A stretch of DNA of 64,000 nt from Nageia nagi (taxonomy: Eukaryota; Pinophyta): NCBI GenBank assembly GCA_050084985.1, contig JBITNC010000001.1, forward strand, positions 68,882,001 through 68,946,000, given 5' to 3'. Within the stretch, counting starts at the first letter, position 1, and every line of letters begins with the position of its first letter. The notes under the pieces are model-generated. The model was not told where the DNA came from, searched no databases, and was given only the letters and a program-made list of their open reading frames with translations. The position numbers and the translations under genes were made by a program. Positions 24,193-35,150 of the stretch are shown here, one piece after another.

Positions 24193-24854
24193 TGTAATGT
24201 TCCAAAAATAAATATTTTGTAAATGTCTCCTACACTTAATTATAAAAGTGGAAAAGGGGTTCATGTGACTAGGAGACATAACTTAAGTTGTGTTTATTTA
24301 TGTTTTATATTTTTATTTTTTGTAATAAGGTACTTTACGTGATTTTAGGGTTAGGAGATGTCAACTCCAAATTAGAACCTCATTCTATAAAAGGAAGTGA
24401 GCATCTCATTTGGAGGATGTTATGTGATATGAGAATTGAATATTGAAACCCTAGAGTTTCCATGAGTTGAGATTGTAGGTCTTGCTCATTCCCATAATGC
24501 ATTGGAGGTGCATGGTTGGGGACTTGGCAATATCATTGAAGGTGTTATTGCCCTAAAATATCAAAAATACAAAAAGAGGCATCTGTGAGTGGTTCGTGGC
24601 ATTTCTTTTGTGGAGGGATTCACTCAGTTTGGAAAGTTTGTATCTGCATTTTTAGTTTCATGAGGATTCCATTTGTGCATTCCATCTTTGTATTGGTTTG
24701 GAAATATTTAATATATATGATACTAGTGGATTTCTCCTCATACTAGTGTTATTTTATGAGCAATTTCTAAGTTATTTTATTACTATAATTTATTTTTGCA
24801 TTTTTATATTGAGGGGTTGCTAGAAATAAAGAAATAAAAATAAAAGGAACATCA
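24193..24854 (+). repeat. 5' LTR of Z2
   Basis: It starts TGTAATGTTCC and ends GGAACATCA; the first 11 bases are nearly the reverse complement of the last ones. The length of 662 bp equals that of the 3' copy. It differs from the 3' LTR by scattered substitutions, mostly transitions. A possible TATA-like tctataaaag sits near 24392. Confidence 0.95.
24391..24400 (+). promoter_or_regulatory. TATA-like box in Z2 LTR
   Basis: The string tctataaaag, repeated in the 3' LTR near 30428, is the best TATA candidate in the LTR. It would place transcription start 25-35 bp downstream. This is judged by motif alone. Confidence 0.45.
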
Positions 24855-24858
24855 CTAG

Positions 24859-24870
24859 TGGTATCAGAGC
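24859..24870 (+). other. Primer-binding site of Z2 (initiator tRNA-Met type)
   Basis: TGGTATCAGAGC is the standard plant primer-binding sequence complementary to the 3' end of initiator tRNA-Met. It lies four bases (ctag) after the LTR end. Those four bases also appear after the 3' LTR at 30892-30895. Confidence 0.93.
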
Positions 24871-25537
24871 TTGGATCTTGCCAGCCTGTGGTTAGATCTA
24901 ACATTTTTCAAAGATTTGGAGTTAGAGTTTTTATAGAAAATTTAGATCTTCAATTTTCAGCATCTGGGTATTGAAGAAATTTGGGTGATCTGCATTTTAA
25001 AAGTAATTTTTGGAGTCAAAAAGGCATTTTTTTTAAGAAATCTGCATTCCTAGACTAAGTCATCTAGGTTTGGGAGAAAAATAATTTGTAGGATTGAAAG
25101 CTATTTTCAAGCCCAAAAAGTCTTGATCTATTATTCTAGCCAGTAAAAAAAATTTTTTACTTGAGAATTCAAGGCAGAATTGGAGTTGTGTTTTCTTTGA
25201 ATTAGGGTTTTCAGAAAAATTAGGGATTTCAAAAATTTTTTGTGGGTATTTCAGATTCATGTTAAAAAGTGCTTTTCTATGGTGAAAATTTATGCCCTGA
25301 TGAAAATTGCAAATTTTTTGGGGATTCACAGATTTTTACGGATTTGTATTAGAAAATAAAAATTGTAGATTTGGATACCCTTTTGGCCAAATTGAAGATT
25401 TGTGGCTTCAGAAAAAATTTGGTGGTAAGAATTTTTTAGTATTTCAAAATTCTATCCTTTTGAAGGTTTGATAGGGTTTTATGCATCATCCCCCTATTCA
25501 TCAGTATTTTATTAGGAAAAACAAACTTGCTTTGGAA

Positions 25538-26752
25538 ATGGCAAATAGGGTAGAGGATGAGGAGACCCAAAGGCCAGTTGATAGGACTGAGCAAAAGTTC
25601 AATGCCCTACTTAACATGCTGCAAAGAATGGTGTCCTTACAAGAGATAAATTAGAAAGAATTAAGGGTAGCTTTGGCCAAGCCAAATGGCATAAGGAGGG
25701 AAGGAGAAAGGGGAAAAAGCAACAATGGGCATGAGTCATCATCTAATTCACATACTCCCTTGCCTAGGCCATCCAAACCTATGTTTCTTGCTCCACCACC
25801 TTCATGAGAGGAAGATGAGGTAATTGATGAATTAGATGAATGGTTTGCTACTTATAGTAATAAATCTAAAGGTTTTAGGGTAGCAGTTTCTTTTGATAAA
25901 TATTTGAAGATTATGGGTAAATCTATTGTTGAGGCTAAAAAAGAGAAAAAGAAACCCTTATTGCATCAAAAGGTGACCATTCCCTCATTTAATGGTCAAG
26001 ATGGTCTCATAGCTAGGGCATGGCTTCAAAAATTTCAAACTTATTTTACCTTGGAGCCTATTTATGAAGCTAATGCAGTTTAGATTGCTACACTTTACCT
26101 TGAGGGTAGTGCTTACTCATGATGGCATCATGGGTTAGTAACCCAAGGGCATAGTGATATTGATACATTTGATGAGTTTTCTATTAGGGTTTTGAATAGG
26201 TTTGAAAGAAGGAATGTAGAAGACTATTTTAAGGAGCTTACCACTTTGAAGAAAAATTCATCCATTCATGCCTATGTGGAGGAGTTTAAGCAACTTTTAG
26301 TTCAGGTACAAAACATATCACCCAAGAGGGTAATTTTTCTTTTTATGGATGGTTTATTGGAACCTTTGAAAGGGCTAGTTAAGGCTTTTGAGCCAGTTAC
26401 TCTTGATGATGCCATTAAGAGGGCTTTGAACTTGGAATCTATTTTACCTCCTAGGTAGAAATATGTTGCACATAACACATCTATTAGACCACATTTTGTA
26501 GCTAGGAAAATAGGTTTTGGACAGTAGTATGGACAATCAAGAAATCTCACGTAGCAAGGTGGAAATGAAAGGAATTTTTATGGCAAGAATCCCATGCATA
26601 GAGAGGGTTTTAGATCTGGTTTTCAGCCATCTAATAAGCCCCAAAATGGACCACACTTGACACAAGAAGAGAAAGATGAGCTAAGGAAACAAAACAAGTG
26701 TTTCATTTGCAATTCTCCTTGGTAAAGAGGTCATAAATGTAGAGAAGGAGGT
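25538..26752 (+). pseudogene. gag: Z2 Gag with zinc knuckle
   Basis: The frame opens with MANRVEDEETQRP and runs in one frame into pol. It contains a charged N-terminal region, a Retrotrans_gag domain (VTIPSFNGQDGLIARAWLQK near 25977, then YLEGSAYS near 26097, FERRNVEDYFKELTTLKKNS near 26201, and SIHAYVEEFKQLL), and a CCHC zinc knuckle near 26700 (CFICNSPW, stop, RGHKC) with its ligands kept. Stops replace Gln or Trp codons at most sites. It would form the particle and bind RNA. The start is chosen as the first in-frame ATG with coding character; an upstream ATG at 25479 is also possible. Confidence 0.85.
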
Positions 26753-27440
26753 ATGAAAATCATTGAATTACATTCTAATTCTGATTTTGATAATTCTAAT
26801 TTTTATGAGATAGATTGGAAATGTTTGGAAGAGGAAGCACAAAGGGAGTATGAGGAAGTTCCTAAAGGTTCCCTAGCCACTTTGAGTGGGTTGAATCAGT
26901 TTCGCACTATTAAAGTACCAGCTAGATCTTTTGATGAGAAGGTTATTTTTTTAATAGATGGTGGTGCTACTTACAATTTTGTTGATGAGAAGTTTGCCAC
27001 TAGAAAGAATCTTCCTATAGCTATCATTCTTGGTTTTAGTGTTGCTATTGGCAATGGTGATCTTATCACTTGCAACAAAGTGGTAAGAAACATAAAAATT
27101 AATTTTGGCAACATGGAAGTAGATGAGTAATTCTTTATTTTTCCCTTAGGAGGCATTCCACATATGGTTTTGGGTGTGCAATGGTTATATTCACTTGGTG
27201 ATTATGTTACTAATTATCAAAAATTAGAACTGAAATTTGTGCTTGAAGGGAAAGATGTGGTGTTGCAAGGAATAAAGGAAAATGGGCCAAAAGATTCTTG
27301 CAAAATTTTGGATGTCTCTTGCAAAAGAATGGAGAGAATGATGAGGCATAGAGACATTGAATGGGAAGCTGTAATTTTTAGTACAAAAGGGAAAAAATCA
27401 ACCACCTATCATCCTCAAATTCAAGGTTTGCTATAAAAAC
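26753..27440 (+). pseudogene. pol: Z2 protease region
   Basis: In frame with Gag. The retropepsin site reads FLIDGGATYNFVDEKFA near 26947 (family form LIDSGATHNFI), with the catalytic Asp kept and Ser replaced by Gly. The second half has VLGVQWLYSLGD near 27164, matching the (V/I)LG..WL..LG motif that closes chromoviral proteases. One stop near 27128 looks like a CAA-to-TAA change. Confidence 0.85.
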
Positions 27441-28580
27441 ATCTTAAGGTATTTTCTGACCTACCTAAAGGTTTGCCACCTAGTAGAGGTTTTCAGCATG
27501 TTATTGAATTGGAAGCAAATAGTAAACCTATTATAATAAAACCTTATAGGCATCCAAATGTTTTTAAAGATGAGATTGAGAAAACAATTGCTAAATTGCT
27601 TGAGAGTGGACACATTAGACCTAGTTGTAGTCCTTTTAACTCATCTATTATTTTAGTAAAAAAAAGGATGGAACAATGAGAATGTGCATTGATTATAGGG
27701 CATTGAATAAAAAAACCATAAAAAATAGATATCCTATTCCTAGAGTTGATGAATTGATAGATGAGTTACATGGGGCTAAGTATTTTTCAAAAATTGATCT
27801 TAGATCAGGATATCATCAAATTTGTATGAAGGATGAGGATGTGTATAAAATAGCATTTATATGTCATTATGGACACTATGAGTTTATGGTTATGCCTTTT
27901 TGATTGACTAATGCACTTGCCACTTTCCAATCAGCCATGAATCAAATTTTCAGTCAACATTTGAGGTGCTTTGTCTTGGTATTTTTTGATGATATTTTGG
28001 TATATAGCAAAAATTGGGATGATCATTTACAACATTTAGATTTAGTTTTGAGCATTTTAGGACAGCAAGAGTTTTATGCAAAAGAATCTAAGTGTGAATT
28101 TACTATGACTAAAATTTTGTACTCGGGGCATATTATTTGCAAAGATGGGGTGAAAGTTGATCAAGCTAAAGTTTAGCTATACAAAGATGGCCTATACCAT
28201 CCAACCTAATAGAATTGAGAGGTTTTATGGGATTATGCAGTTACTATAGGAGGTTCATTAAGGGGTTTTTATCTTTGGCTGCTCCCCTTACTGAATTGAC
28301 TAAGAAAGGGGCTTTTTCATGGTCCAATGAGGCTCTTCTAAGTTTTCTAAAGTTGAAGGATGTAATGACTTCCACTCCTTTACTTGCTATTCTTGATTTT
28401 TTTGTTGCTTTTACTATTGCTTGTGATGCTTCAAGTGCTGGAGTTGGAGCTGTACTTATGCAACAAGGATGCCCCATTGCCTATGAGAGTAGAAAGCTCT
28501 CAAATGTGGAGAAAACTTTCAGCATCTATGATAAAGAGATGCTAGCTATCATGCATGCCTTGACCAAATTCAAGTAATAC
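27441..28580 (+). pseudogene. pol: Z2 reverse transcriptase
   Basis: All gypsy RT blocks are present: HVIELEANSKPI near 27497, [20 protein letters not shown] near 27607, [14 protein letters not shown] near 27676, [13 protein letters not shown] near 27786, and the catalytic FFDDILVYSK near 27985 with both aspartates intact. The frame shifts at the A-run in 27657-27668 and again near 28180. PFGLTNA appears as PF, stop, LTNA (27896-27912), a GGA-to-TGA change. It copied element RNA into DNA. Confidence 0.9.
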
Positions 28581-28760
28581 TTAGTGTGTGGCAAGTTTGT
28601 GGTCAAAACTAATCATAATAGTTTGAAATAATTCTTGGGACAAGCTGAACTAAATGAAAGACAACAAAAATGGGTAACAAAGTTGCAATCATATGATTTT
28701 GAAATTGAATTTGTAAAGGGTAAGAAGAATTTAGCAGCTGATGCACTTTTTAGGTACCCT
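28350..28760 (+). pseudogene. pol: Z2 RNase H
   Basis: FTIACDASSAGVGAVLMQQG near 28411 gives the first catalytic Asp. The motif KLSNVEKTFSIYDKEMLAIM near 28495 gives the catalytic Glu, and NLAADALFRYP near 28728 is the family's closing AADALSR block with Ser replaced by Phe. Two stops (near 28575 and 28630) are both in positions where the family has Gln. Confidence 0.88.
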
Positions 28761-29740
28761 ACTTTTCATTCTCTTTCCATTATTTTTGTTGATTGGAAAG
28801 TAAAAATTATGGATGAATATGCGAAGAATGATTTTTGCTCTAAACTAATAAATGGGCAAGTTGAAGATGATAGGTTCAGCCATAAAGAAGGACTGATTTT
28901 CTGCAAGGGAAGAGTGTTTTTAGTACCTAAATCAAAGTTGAAACAAACTTTAATAATAGCCATGCATGATGCTCCACTTGTAGGCCATCCAGGTTTCTAC
29001 AAGACTTACAAACAGGTTAGAGAAAGATTCTATTGGAAGGGTTTGAAAAGAGATGTTTTCTTGCATGTTCAGGAATGTGTTATTTGCCAAGAAAATAAGG
29101 GAGAACATGAATTTTCAGCTGGTTTACTTCAGCCACTTCCTATTCCCAATTAGAAATGGGAAAGTATCTCCATGGATTTCATTACTAGTTTGCCCAAGGT
29201 ATACATGAAGGATTTCATATTTGTTGTTGTTGATAGATTGACAAAATTTGCTCATTTCTATGCCATTTTAGCAACTTATATAGCCATACAAGTTGCTAAT
29301 TTATTTTTTAAAGAAATTTTTAGATTGCATGGTTTGCCTAGATCCATTGTGAGTAATAGGGACAAAAGATTTTTGAGCATGTTTTGGCAAGAATTATTTA
29401 AGCTATTTGGTACTAAATTGACTCCTAGTACTAGCTACCATCCCCAAACTGATGGGCAAACTGAAATTGTTAATAAATGGCTTGAAGGGTATTTGAGAAA
29501 TTATGTTTCAAGTCAGCAAAGTGCATGGGTTAAATGGCTGCACCTTGGTGAATACTGCTATAATTCTACTTATCATATGTCCATAAAAATATCTCCATTC
29601 AAGGCATTTTATGGTTATGATGCACCACACTTTTTAGATCTGATTTTTGATGATTCAAAGGTCCAAAAAGCTAGAGACTTTGCAGCAAAAAATCAAGCTA
29701 TTCTTAATGCTTTGAAGGATAATATTCTTATGGCATAAAA
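28761..29740 (+). pseudogene. pol: Z2 integrase
   Basis: The HHCC zinc-binding domain is complete (H and H in HDAPLVGHPGFYKTY near 28967, C and C in CVICQ near 29078). The core has VVVDRLTKFAHF near 29225 (first Asp), SNRDKRF near 29352 (second Asp) and YHPQTDGQTEIVNKWLEGY near 29438 (Glu), so the DD(35)E triad is kept. A stop near 29151 replaces a conserved Trp. If the 140-bp flank is a true target duplication, this enzyme probably did not make the insertion. Confidence 0.9.
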
Positions 29741-30248
29741 TTAGCAAAAGAAGTATGCAGATCAACAACATAGTGAGCACTCATTTGAGGTGGGTGAATT
29801 GGTTTATATTAGGTTGCATCCCTACAAATAGTCCACATAAAAGAAGAGTGGAGCAGAGAAGCTAAAACCCAAGTTCTATGGGCCCTACAAGGTGATTAGT
29901 AAGGTTGGATAGGTTGCATATGCTTTGGAACTTCCAAGTGAGAGTAAGATACACAATGTTTTTCATGTTTCTTGCTTGAAAAAGGCTTTAGGCCAACACG
30001 TTCAACCATCTTCAGATTTGCCACCTCTTGATGATGAAGGAAAGCTCATTCTTGAACCTAAATTGATCCTTGAGACAAGGGAGAAAAAGCTTAGGAGTAG
30101 GACTATCAAAGAATATCTTGTGAAGTGGAAGAACTTGCCTATGGAGGATGCTACTTGGGAAGGTGCAGAAATTTTAGATGATCCAACTTTGACTTTGCTT
30201 GAGGACAAGCAATTTGAGGAGGGTGGACTTGTAATGTTCCAAAAATAA
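29741..30248 (+). pseudogene. pol: Z2 integrase C-terminus and chromodomain
   Basis: The GPY/F-type segment ([14 protein letters not shown] near 29855) precedes VFHVSCLKKALG near 29958. A chromodomain follows, with EYLVKWKNLPMEDATWEGAE (30111-30170), including the aromatic cage-type W residues. The chromodomain identifies Z2 as a chromovirus; in this family it is thought to steer integration to heterochromatin. The frame ends at 30248, just inside the LTR. Confidence 0.9.
30215..30229 (+). other. Polypurine tract of Z2
   Basis: gaggagggtggact lies directly before the 3' LTR and is the plus-strand primer site. It overlaps the last codons of pol. Confidence 0.85.
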
Positions 30249-30891
30249 ATATTTTGTAAATGTCTCCTACACTTAATTATAAAAGTGGAAAAGGGGTTCA
30301 TGTGACTAGGAGACATAACTTAAGTTGTGTTTATTTATGTTTTATATTTTTATTTTTTGTAATAAGGTACTTTAAGTGATTTTAGGGTTAGGAGATGTCA
30401 ACTCCAAATTAGAATCTCATTCTATAAAAGGAAGTGAGTATCTCATTTGGAGGATGTTATGTGATATGAGAATTGAATATTGAAACCCTAAACTTTCCAT
30501 GGGTTGAGATTGTAGGTCTTGCTCATTCCCATAGTGCATTGGAGGTGCATGGTTGGGGACTTGGCAATATCATTGAAGGTGTTATTATCCTAAAATATCA
30601 AAAATACAAAAAGAGGCATCTGTGAGTGGTTCATGGCATTTCTTTTATGGATGGATTCACTCAATTTGGAAATTTTGTATCTATATTTTTAGTTTTGTGA
30701 GGATTCCATTTGTCCATTCCAGCTTTGTATTAGTTTGGAAATATTTAATATATATGATAGTAGCTGATTTCTCCTCATACTAGCGTTATTTTATGAGTAA
30801 TTTTTGAGTTATTTTATTACTGCAATTTATTTCTACATTTTTATATTGAGGGGTTGCTAGAAATAAAGAAATAAAAATAAAAGGAACATCA
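30230..30891 (+). repeat. 3' LTR of Z2
   Basis: The 662-bp copy has the same ends as the 5' LTR. The four bases after it (ctag, 30892-30895) equal the spacer between the 5' LTR and primer-binding site. Confidence 0.95.
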
Positions 30892-30895
30892 CTAG

Positions 30896-31035
30896 TTTAT
30901 TTGCAACAACTTTGGGAATAATGGTAATAGAAGTTTCAAGATCTATTATACAGTTATTTACTACCCAACCTTCTAATTTAAGGGAAAAATAGAATGGTTG
31001 GGGTCTCCTAATACCTATGGGACTTGGAGTGACAT
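30896..31035. repeat. Right copy of the 140-bp duplication flanking Z2
   Basis: It matches 24053-24192 over 140 bp with about four substitutions (for example cagc/caac, agga/aaga, gtagg/gttgg, gttt/gtct) and the same length. To its right the coding sequence of Y continues without interruption; to its left only the ctag remnant separates it from the LTR. Confidence 0.9.
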
Positions 31036-31339
31036 CATCAGATAATGCAAAGATAACATTTCTTTCATTTATTATCCTTTTCTTACCATTCTTTAGTTTT
31101 AAAGCTTCTTATAAAAGATCTAATTGACCTAGTATCCTTAATGCATCAAACATGGTCATTTTAGGAGTTTCCTTTAGTTCTTCCATAATGTTATATGGAT
31201 CATATGGGACAAACTTGATTCCATTGGTTGATGTATTTTGAATTATTGAGTGGCCTTCTCTTTATGATAATCTATAATGAAAAGATATCTCAATGGATTA
31301 GGCCTCTCTTTCTTCAAGACTTCTTTTCTAGTTGCAATA
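30896..31339 (-). pseudogene. Y gag-pol linker upstream of the protease
   Basis: On the minus strand the frame reads PYDPYNIMEELKETPKMTMF, then DALRILGQLDLL, then KKRIINERNVIFALSDDVTP, and runs into the protease N-terminus (PSPIGIRKPLPFYF) within the duplicated 140 bp. A similar linker before the protease is common in plant gypsy polyproteins. The right end abuts Z1. Confidence 0.7.
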
Positions 31340-31748
31340 TGTTATGATGCTACGAATATGAAAAGGGAAATATTAGAAAAATAAAACAATAATTGATTTG
31401 AAATAGGAAAATGATAACTATATATTGGAAATAATAAAGCATGTGTTGGTAAATAGAACATAAAATAGCATCAATAAGTAGACAAGGATAGGATTTTACT
31501 AAATAGTAATACAATCATAGATCACTTTGAGGGGCTACCTCTTTACAACTCCAAAGGCAAAAAATAATGTTCAAGATTCTTTTCTCCACACACTTCTATC
31601 TATTTATATTAAACTAACCCTAACCCTAATAGTAATGCAAAATTAGGCCCTACCCTTATAATCATAATATTATGATTTATAATCTAGGTTGATAATTTAA
31701 TAAAATACTAATACTAACACTAAAATGTTATGATGTAGGATCCTAACA
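31340..31748 (-). repeat. 3' LTR of Z1
   Basis: On the minus strand it starts TGTTAGGATCC and ends ATCATAACA. It aligns end to end with 36945-37353. It includes two telomere-like ccctaa units near 31616-31628. Confidence 0.92.
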
Positions 31749-31764
31749 TGCCACCCTTCTTGGG
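31749..31764 (-). other. Polypurine tract of Z1
   Basis: On the minus strand CCCAAGAAGGGTGGCA sits immediately before the 3' LTR start. Confidence 0.85.
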
Positions 31765-33140
31765 ATGAAGCTTTTTCCTCAAAGCTTTAAGTGTAAAAAC
31801 TATTGCTATAGTTGATGAAGCATTTTCCATGTTGCATCTTCTGGTGCCATGCCTTGCCACTGCATAAGGACTTCTATTATGAAGCGATTACAAATATATC
31901 ATGAATGTTGATCTAGAATTGTCTTAGGTATAACTACCATTGATCCATACTTTTCCAAATTAGGTAATTATATTTGAACTTAAACCTCTGATCCAACCAC
32001 TTTCTTGAGGCAAGAGACATGAACCACTAGGTGAATATTGGAATAAGCAGGAAGCTTTAATTTGTATGCAACTAGGCCAATGCATTGTAACACCTTGTAA
32101 GGACCATAAAACTTTGGGGCCAATTTTTGAAGGCCTTTTATGTTTAAGGATGTTTAGTGATAAGGTTGCATCCTAAAAAAGATAATGTCATCTACCTAGA
32201 ACTCTCTTTCCACATATTACTGATCAACCTATTGTTTCAAATGATGTTGGGATATCTAAAGGTTATCCTTGAGCAAATGAAGAATATCATCATAAGTAAC
32301 TAAATTTGAGTCAACTACCTGAACTTTACTAGTACCTACAACATACAAGGTGACTATTGGTGGAGCTTGATCATACATTACTTCATATGGGGTCATATTG
32401 CTAGTAAAATTATAAGATGTATTATACCACCACTCAGCCAAGGGAAGAAATCATACCCAATGCATAGGTTATGCCAAATCAAAACAACATAAATATATTT
32501 CCAAGCATTTGTTGACAATTTAAATCTAACCATTAGTTTGTGGGTGATATGCTGAGCTCATGTATAGTTGGGTACCTTGCAATTTAAAAATCTTTTGCCA
32601 AAAATGACTCATAAAAGTGCAATCATGATAATTGATAATCATCTCTAGCATGCCATGTAGTTTGAAAATTATATCTAGGAATAATTATGCCATTGTCACT
32701 ACTTTGTAAGGATGAGCCAATGAATCAAAATGAGCATATTTGGATAATTGATCAACCACCACTAGAATAACTGATTTACCATGAGATTTAGGAAGACCTT
32801 CAATGAAATCTATTAAGATATCAATCCATGTATGGGTAGGTATGGGAAGAGGTTGAAAGAGTCCCAAAGTACCCACTATCTCACTCTTTTGTCACTAACA
32901 CACATCATAAGCTACCACATATTGGTTGATATCAAATTTCATACCTATCCAATAGAACAATCAAGCCACTCACTTATAAGTTTTAAAAAATCCTTCATGT
33001 TTTGATGTAGGTGTGGAATGCAATTTGGAAAGTATTTTTGATTTACATTTTGAAGGAGATGGTAACAAAATTTGACCTTTGAATCTCAAAATAACATCAT
33101 GCCATGTGTGGTGTGGTTTATTCATTGGATCTTGAATGAT
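31765..33140 (-). pseudogene. pol: Z1 integrase and chromodomain-like C-terminus
   Basis: Minus-strand motifs in order: [15 protein letters not shown] near 32750 (first Asp), SAYHPQTNG near 32545 (approach to Glu), WWYNTSYNFTSNMTPYEVMY near 32430-32375, [16 protein letters not shown] near 32125-32080, then VSCLKKVV near 32010. A degraded chromodomain-like MQWQGMAPEDATW follows near 31860-31825. Many stops and shifts are present. The HHCC domain at the upstream side is poorly preserved. Confidence 0.82.
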
Positions 33141-33760
33141 CTATTTTAGCAATTCTTGGGTGGAGCTATCCTCTGCCCACTCTTGTTTAACTTTATCCAA
33201 CCATTGAGGAATAGGAGATAAAAGAGCTTGCAATGCTATTTGATCTTCAAATTTTCTAGATAGAGCATCGACAATCACATTCTCTTTACCTTTATGGTAT
33301 ACTATCTCATAATCATACCCTAATAGTTTGGTCACCCATTTTTGTTGCTCAAGCATAGAAATATGTTGCTCAATGAAAAATTTCAAACTATGATGATCTA
33401 TGAGGATGATGAAATGATGATCAATGAGATATGGTCTCTAGCATTGAACTACTTGATTGATGGCAAGCATTTCTTTTTCATAGGTGGATTTACATAATTT
33501 TTTACCAAAGAGTGTTCTACTAGTGGATGCTAAGGGACACCCATCCTACATCAATACTGCCTTGATTCCTACTCCACAAGAATCACTTTCTATGACAAAG
33601 ATTTTAGAAAAATTTGGCATTGCTAATATGCAATATTAAGTTGATACACATCACATCCTTAAGCTTAAGGAAAGCTACCTCAACTTGAGGGGACCATTGG
33701 AATGCATTCTTTTTCAACAACATGGTTAGAGGTGCTATAATCTTACCATAGTCTTTCACA
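33141..33760 (-). pseudogene. pol: Z1 RNase H
   Basis: The closing part is clear: QQKWVTKLLGYDYEIVYHKG then KENVIVDALSRKFE (33360-33240), with the NVVADALSR motif. The first half (near 33600-33480) is broken by stops, although a FVIESDSCGV-like start is suggested. Its position between RT and integrase is normal. Confidence 0.8.
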
Positions 33761-34530
33761 AATTTCCTACAATATCTTGTCAACCCCAATAATCCTCAAA
33801 GACTTTTCAAATATGTAGGAATAGACTAGTTTTGCATGTTAGTAATCTTTTATGGATCCACCTTAACTCCCTCTTTGGATATAACATGGGCTAAGTAGTC
33901 AATTTCCCTCTTACCAAATGAACATTTTTATTTTCTTACATATAGCTGGTGTTCTTTCAAAATTTGTAAGGTTTGGTCAACATGTGCCACATGTTCTTGC
34001 CATGTCTTACTGTAGATCAAGATATCATTAAAGAAAACTAAAATGAGCTTCTTGAGGAATGGATGAAACACTTGATTCATTAAACTTTGAAATGTGTATG
34101 GAGCATTTGTGAGGCCAAAAGGCACGACTAGGAACTCATAATGGTCCTCATGGGTGTGAAATGTAATTTTTGGTATATCCTCCTCCTTGAGGTAGATTTG
34201 GTGATACCTAGATCATAGGTCTAGCTTGGAAAAATATCTTTCCCTATGCAGTTCATCCAATAATTCACCAATGAATAGGATGGGAAATTTGTCCTTAATG
34301 GTAATTTTATTGAGGGCCCTGATATCCACACACATATGCTAGGAACCATATTTCTTATGAACCAATATAATTGGAGAAGAATATGGGCTTATGCTGGGTC
34401 AGATTACTCTTGCATCTAATAGTTCCTTAAACAATTTTTCAATTTCATTTTTCTATAAATAATGATACTGATAAGTACAAATATTTGATGGGTGATTTCT
34501 TGACACTAACTAGATAGCCTGATCATGTGA
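33761..34530 (-). pseudogene. pol: Z1 reverse transcriptase
   Basis: Minus-strand blocks: PYSSPIILVHKKYGS near 34385, [14 protein letters not shown] near 34315, YFSKLDL, stop, SRYHQI near 34230, PFGLTNAPYTFQSLMNQVF near 34123 and LILVFFNDILIYSK near 34050. The catalytic FFDD box is FFND, so one metal-binding Asp is changed to Asn (a G-to-A change on the coding strand). The family thumb motif GLTRYCRKFVKDY is seen near 33785. Confidence 0.88.
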
Positions 34531-35150
34531 TCATTGGGGTGGTAAGGCCATTGGTTCCTCAAAGGTACTTTAATGCTTACTGAATATGGGCTATAGATCC
34601 TTAGGCTCTATGATTTCATATTTGGTGATTGATATAACTATGCTAGCATGCCTTTTCCAATTTTTCATAAGATCTTTTCCATGTGATGTGAGCTCACAAC
34701 TTGTACATATCCACCCTATAATCCCTTGAGAGTATGCTCTTGTTCATGTATTTTGAAGGTCATCCATAGCTCTACAAAATTTCACTATATGATGCCCAAA
34801 TTCCTTATCCATTGTACCCCTAAAACTATATCACATCCCCTAAGTGGTAAAGTGTACATATTGCTTTTCAAAGTATAGTGGTCCATGCTTAGTTTGACAT
34901 TGTGACATTTGTCTTTACATGTTATTTTTCCTCCATTACCAGCCATAACCTAAAAAGTATTTGTAGGATAGATGTAACAATCAACAACCTTAGCCACTTG
35001 TTAATCAATGAAATTATGAGTACTTTCCGAATCCAACAATCTTATGAGAGGGCACTTTTTAAAAAACCCTTTGACCTTCATAGTTTAAGGGTGGTAATTC
35101 TTACCAATACATTATAAGAGATAAATGGGGCCTTCTCATCTGGAATTTAT
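34531..35150 (-). pseudogene. pol: Z1 protease region (degraded)
   Basis: Only fragments fit: a segment near 34990-34860 with a YEGQRVF...HKIVGFGKYS-like string where the active-site Asp region is expected, and LPLRG.D.VLGVQW-like coding near 34850-34800 (RGCDIVLGVQW in broken frames). Assignment rests mainly on position between Gag and RT. Confidence 0.5.

Larger units (their letters stand above)
24193..30891 (+). mobile_element. Element Z2: near-complete Ty3/gypsy chromovirus
   Basis: The 6.7-kb element has 662-bp LTRs, an initiator-Met-type primer-binding site, Gag with zinc knuckle, protease, RT, RNase H, integrase, chromodomain and polypurine tract in normal order. Only two frameshifts (about 27.66 and 28.18 kb) and about fifteen stop codons break the polyprotein. 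LTR divergence counted by eye is about 5 percent. It lies in the opposite orientation to host element Y. The flanks carry a 140-bp duplication in place of the 5-bp one expected for this family. Confidence 0.93.

Noticed and set aside
24859-24870. tRNA gene fragment
   Set aside because: The match to the initiator tRNA-Met 3' end is only the retrotransposon primer-binding site; no cloverleaf surrounds it.
31613-31630. ccctaaccctaa as an interstitial telomere site
   Set aside because: Only two units, present in both Z1 LTRs (also near 37220), so it is part of the LTR sequence.
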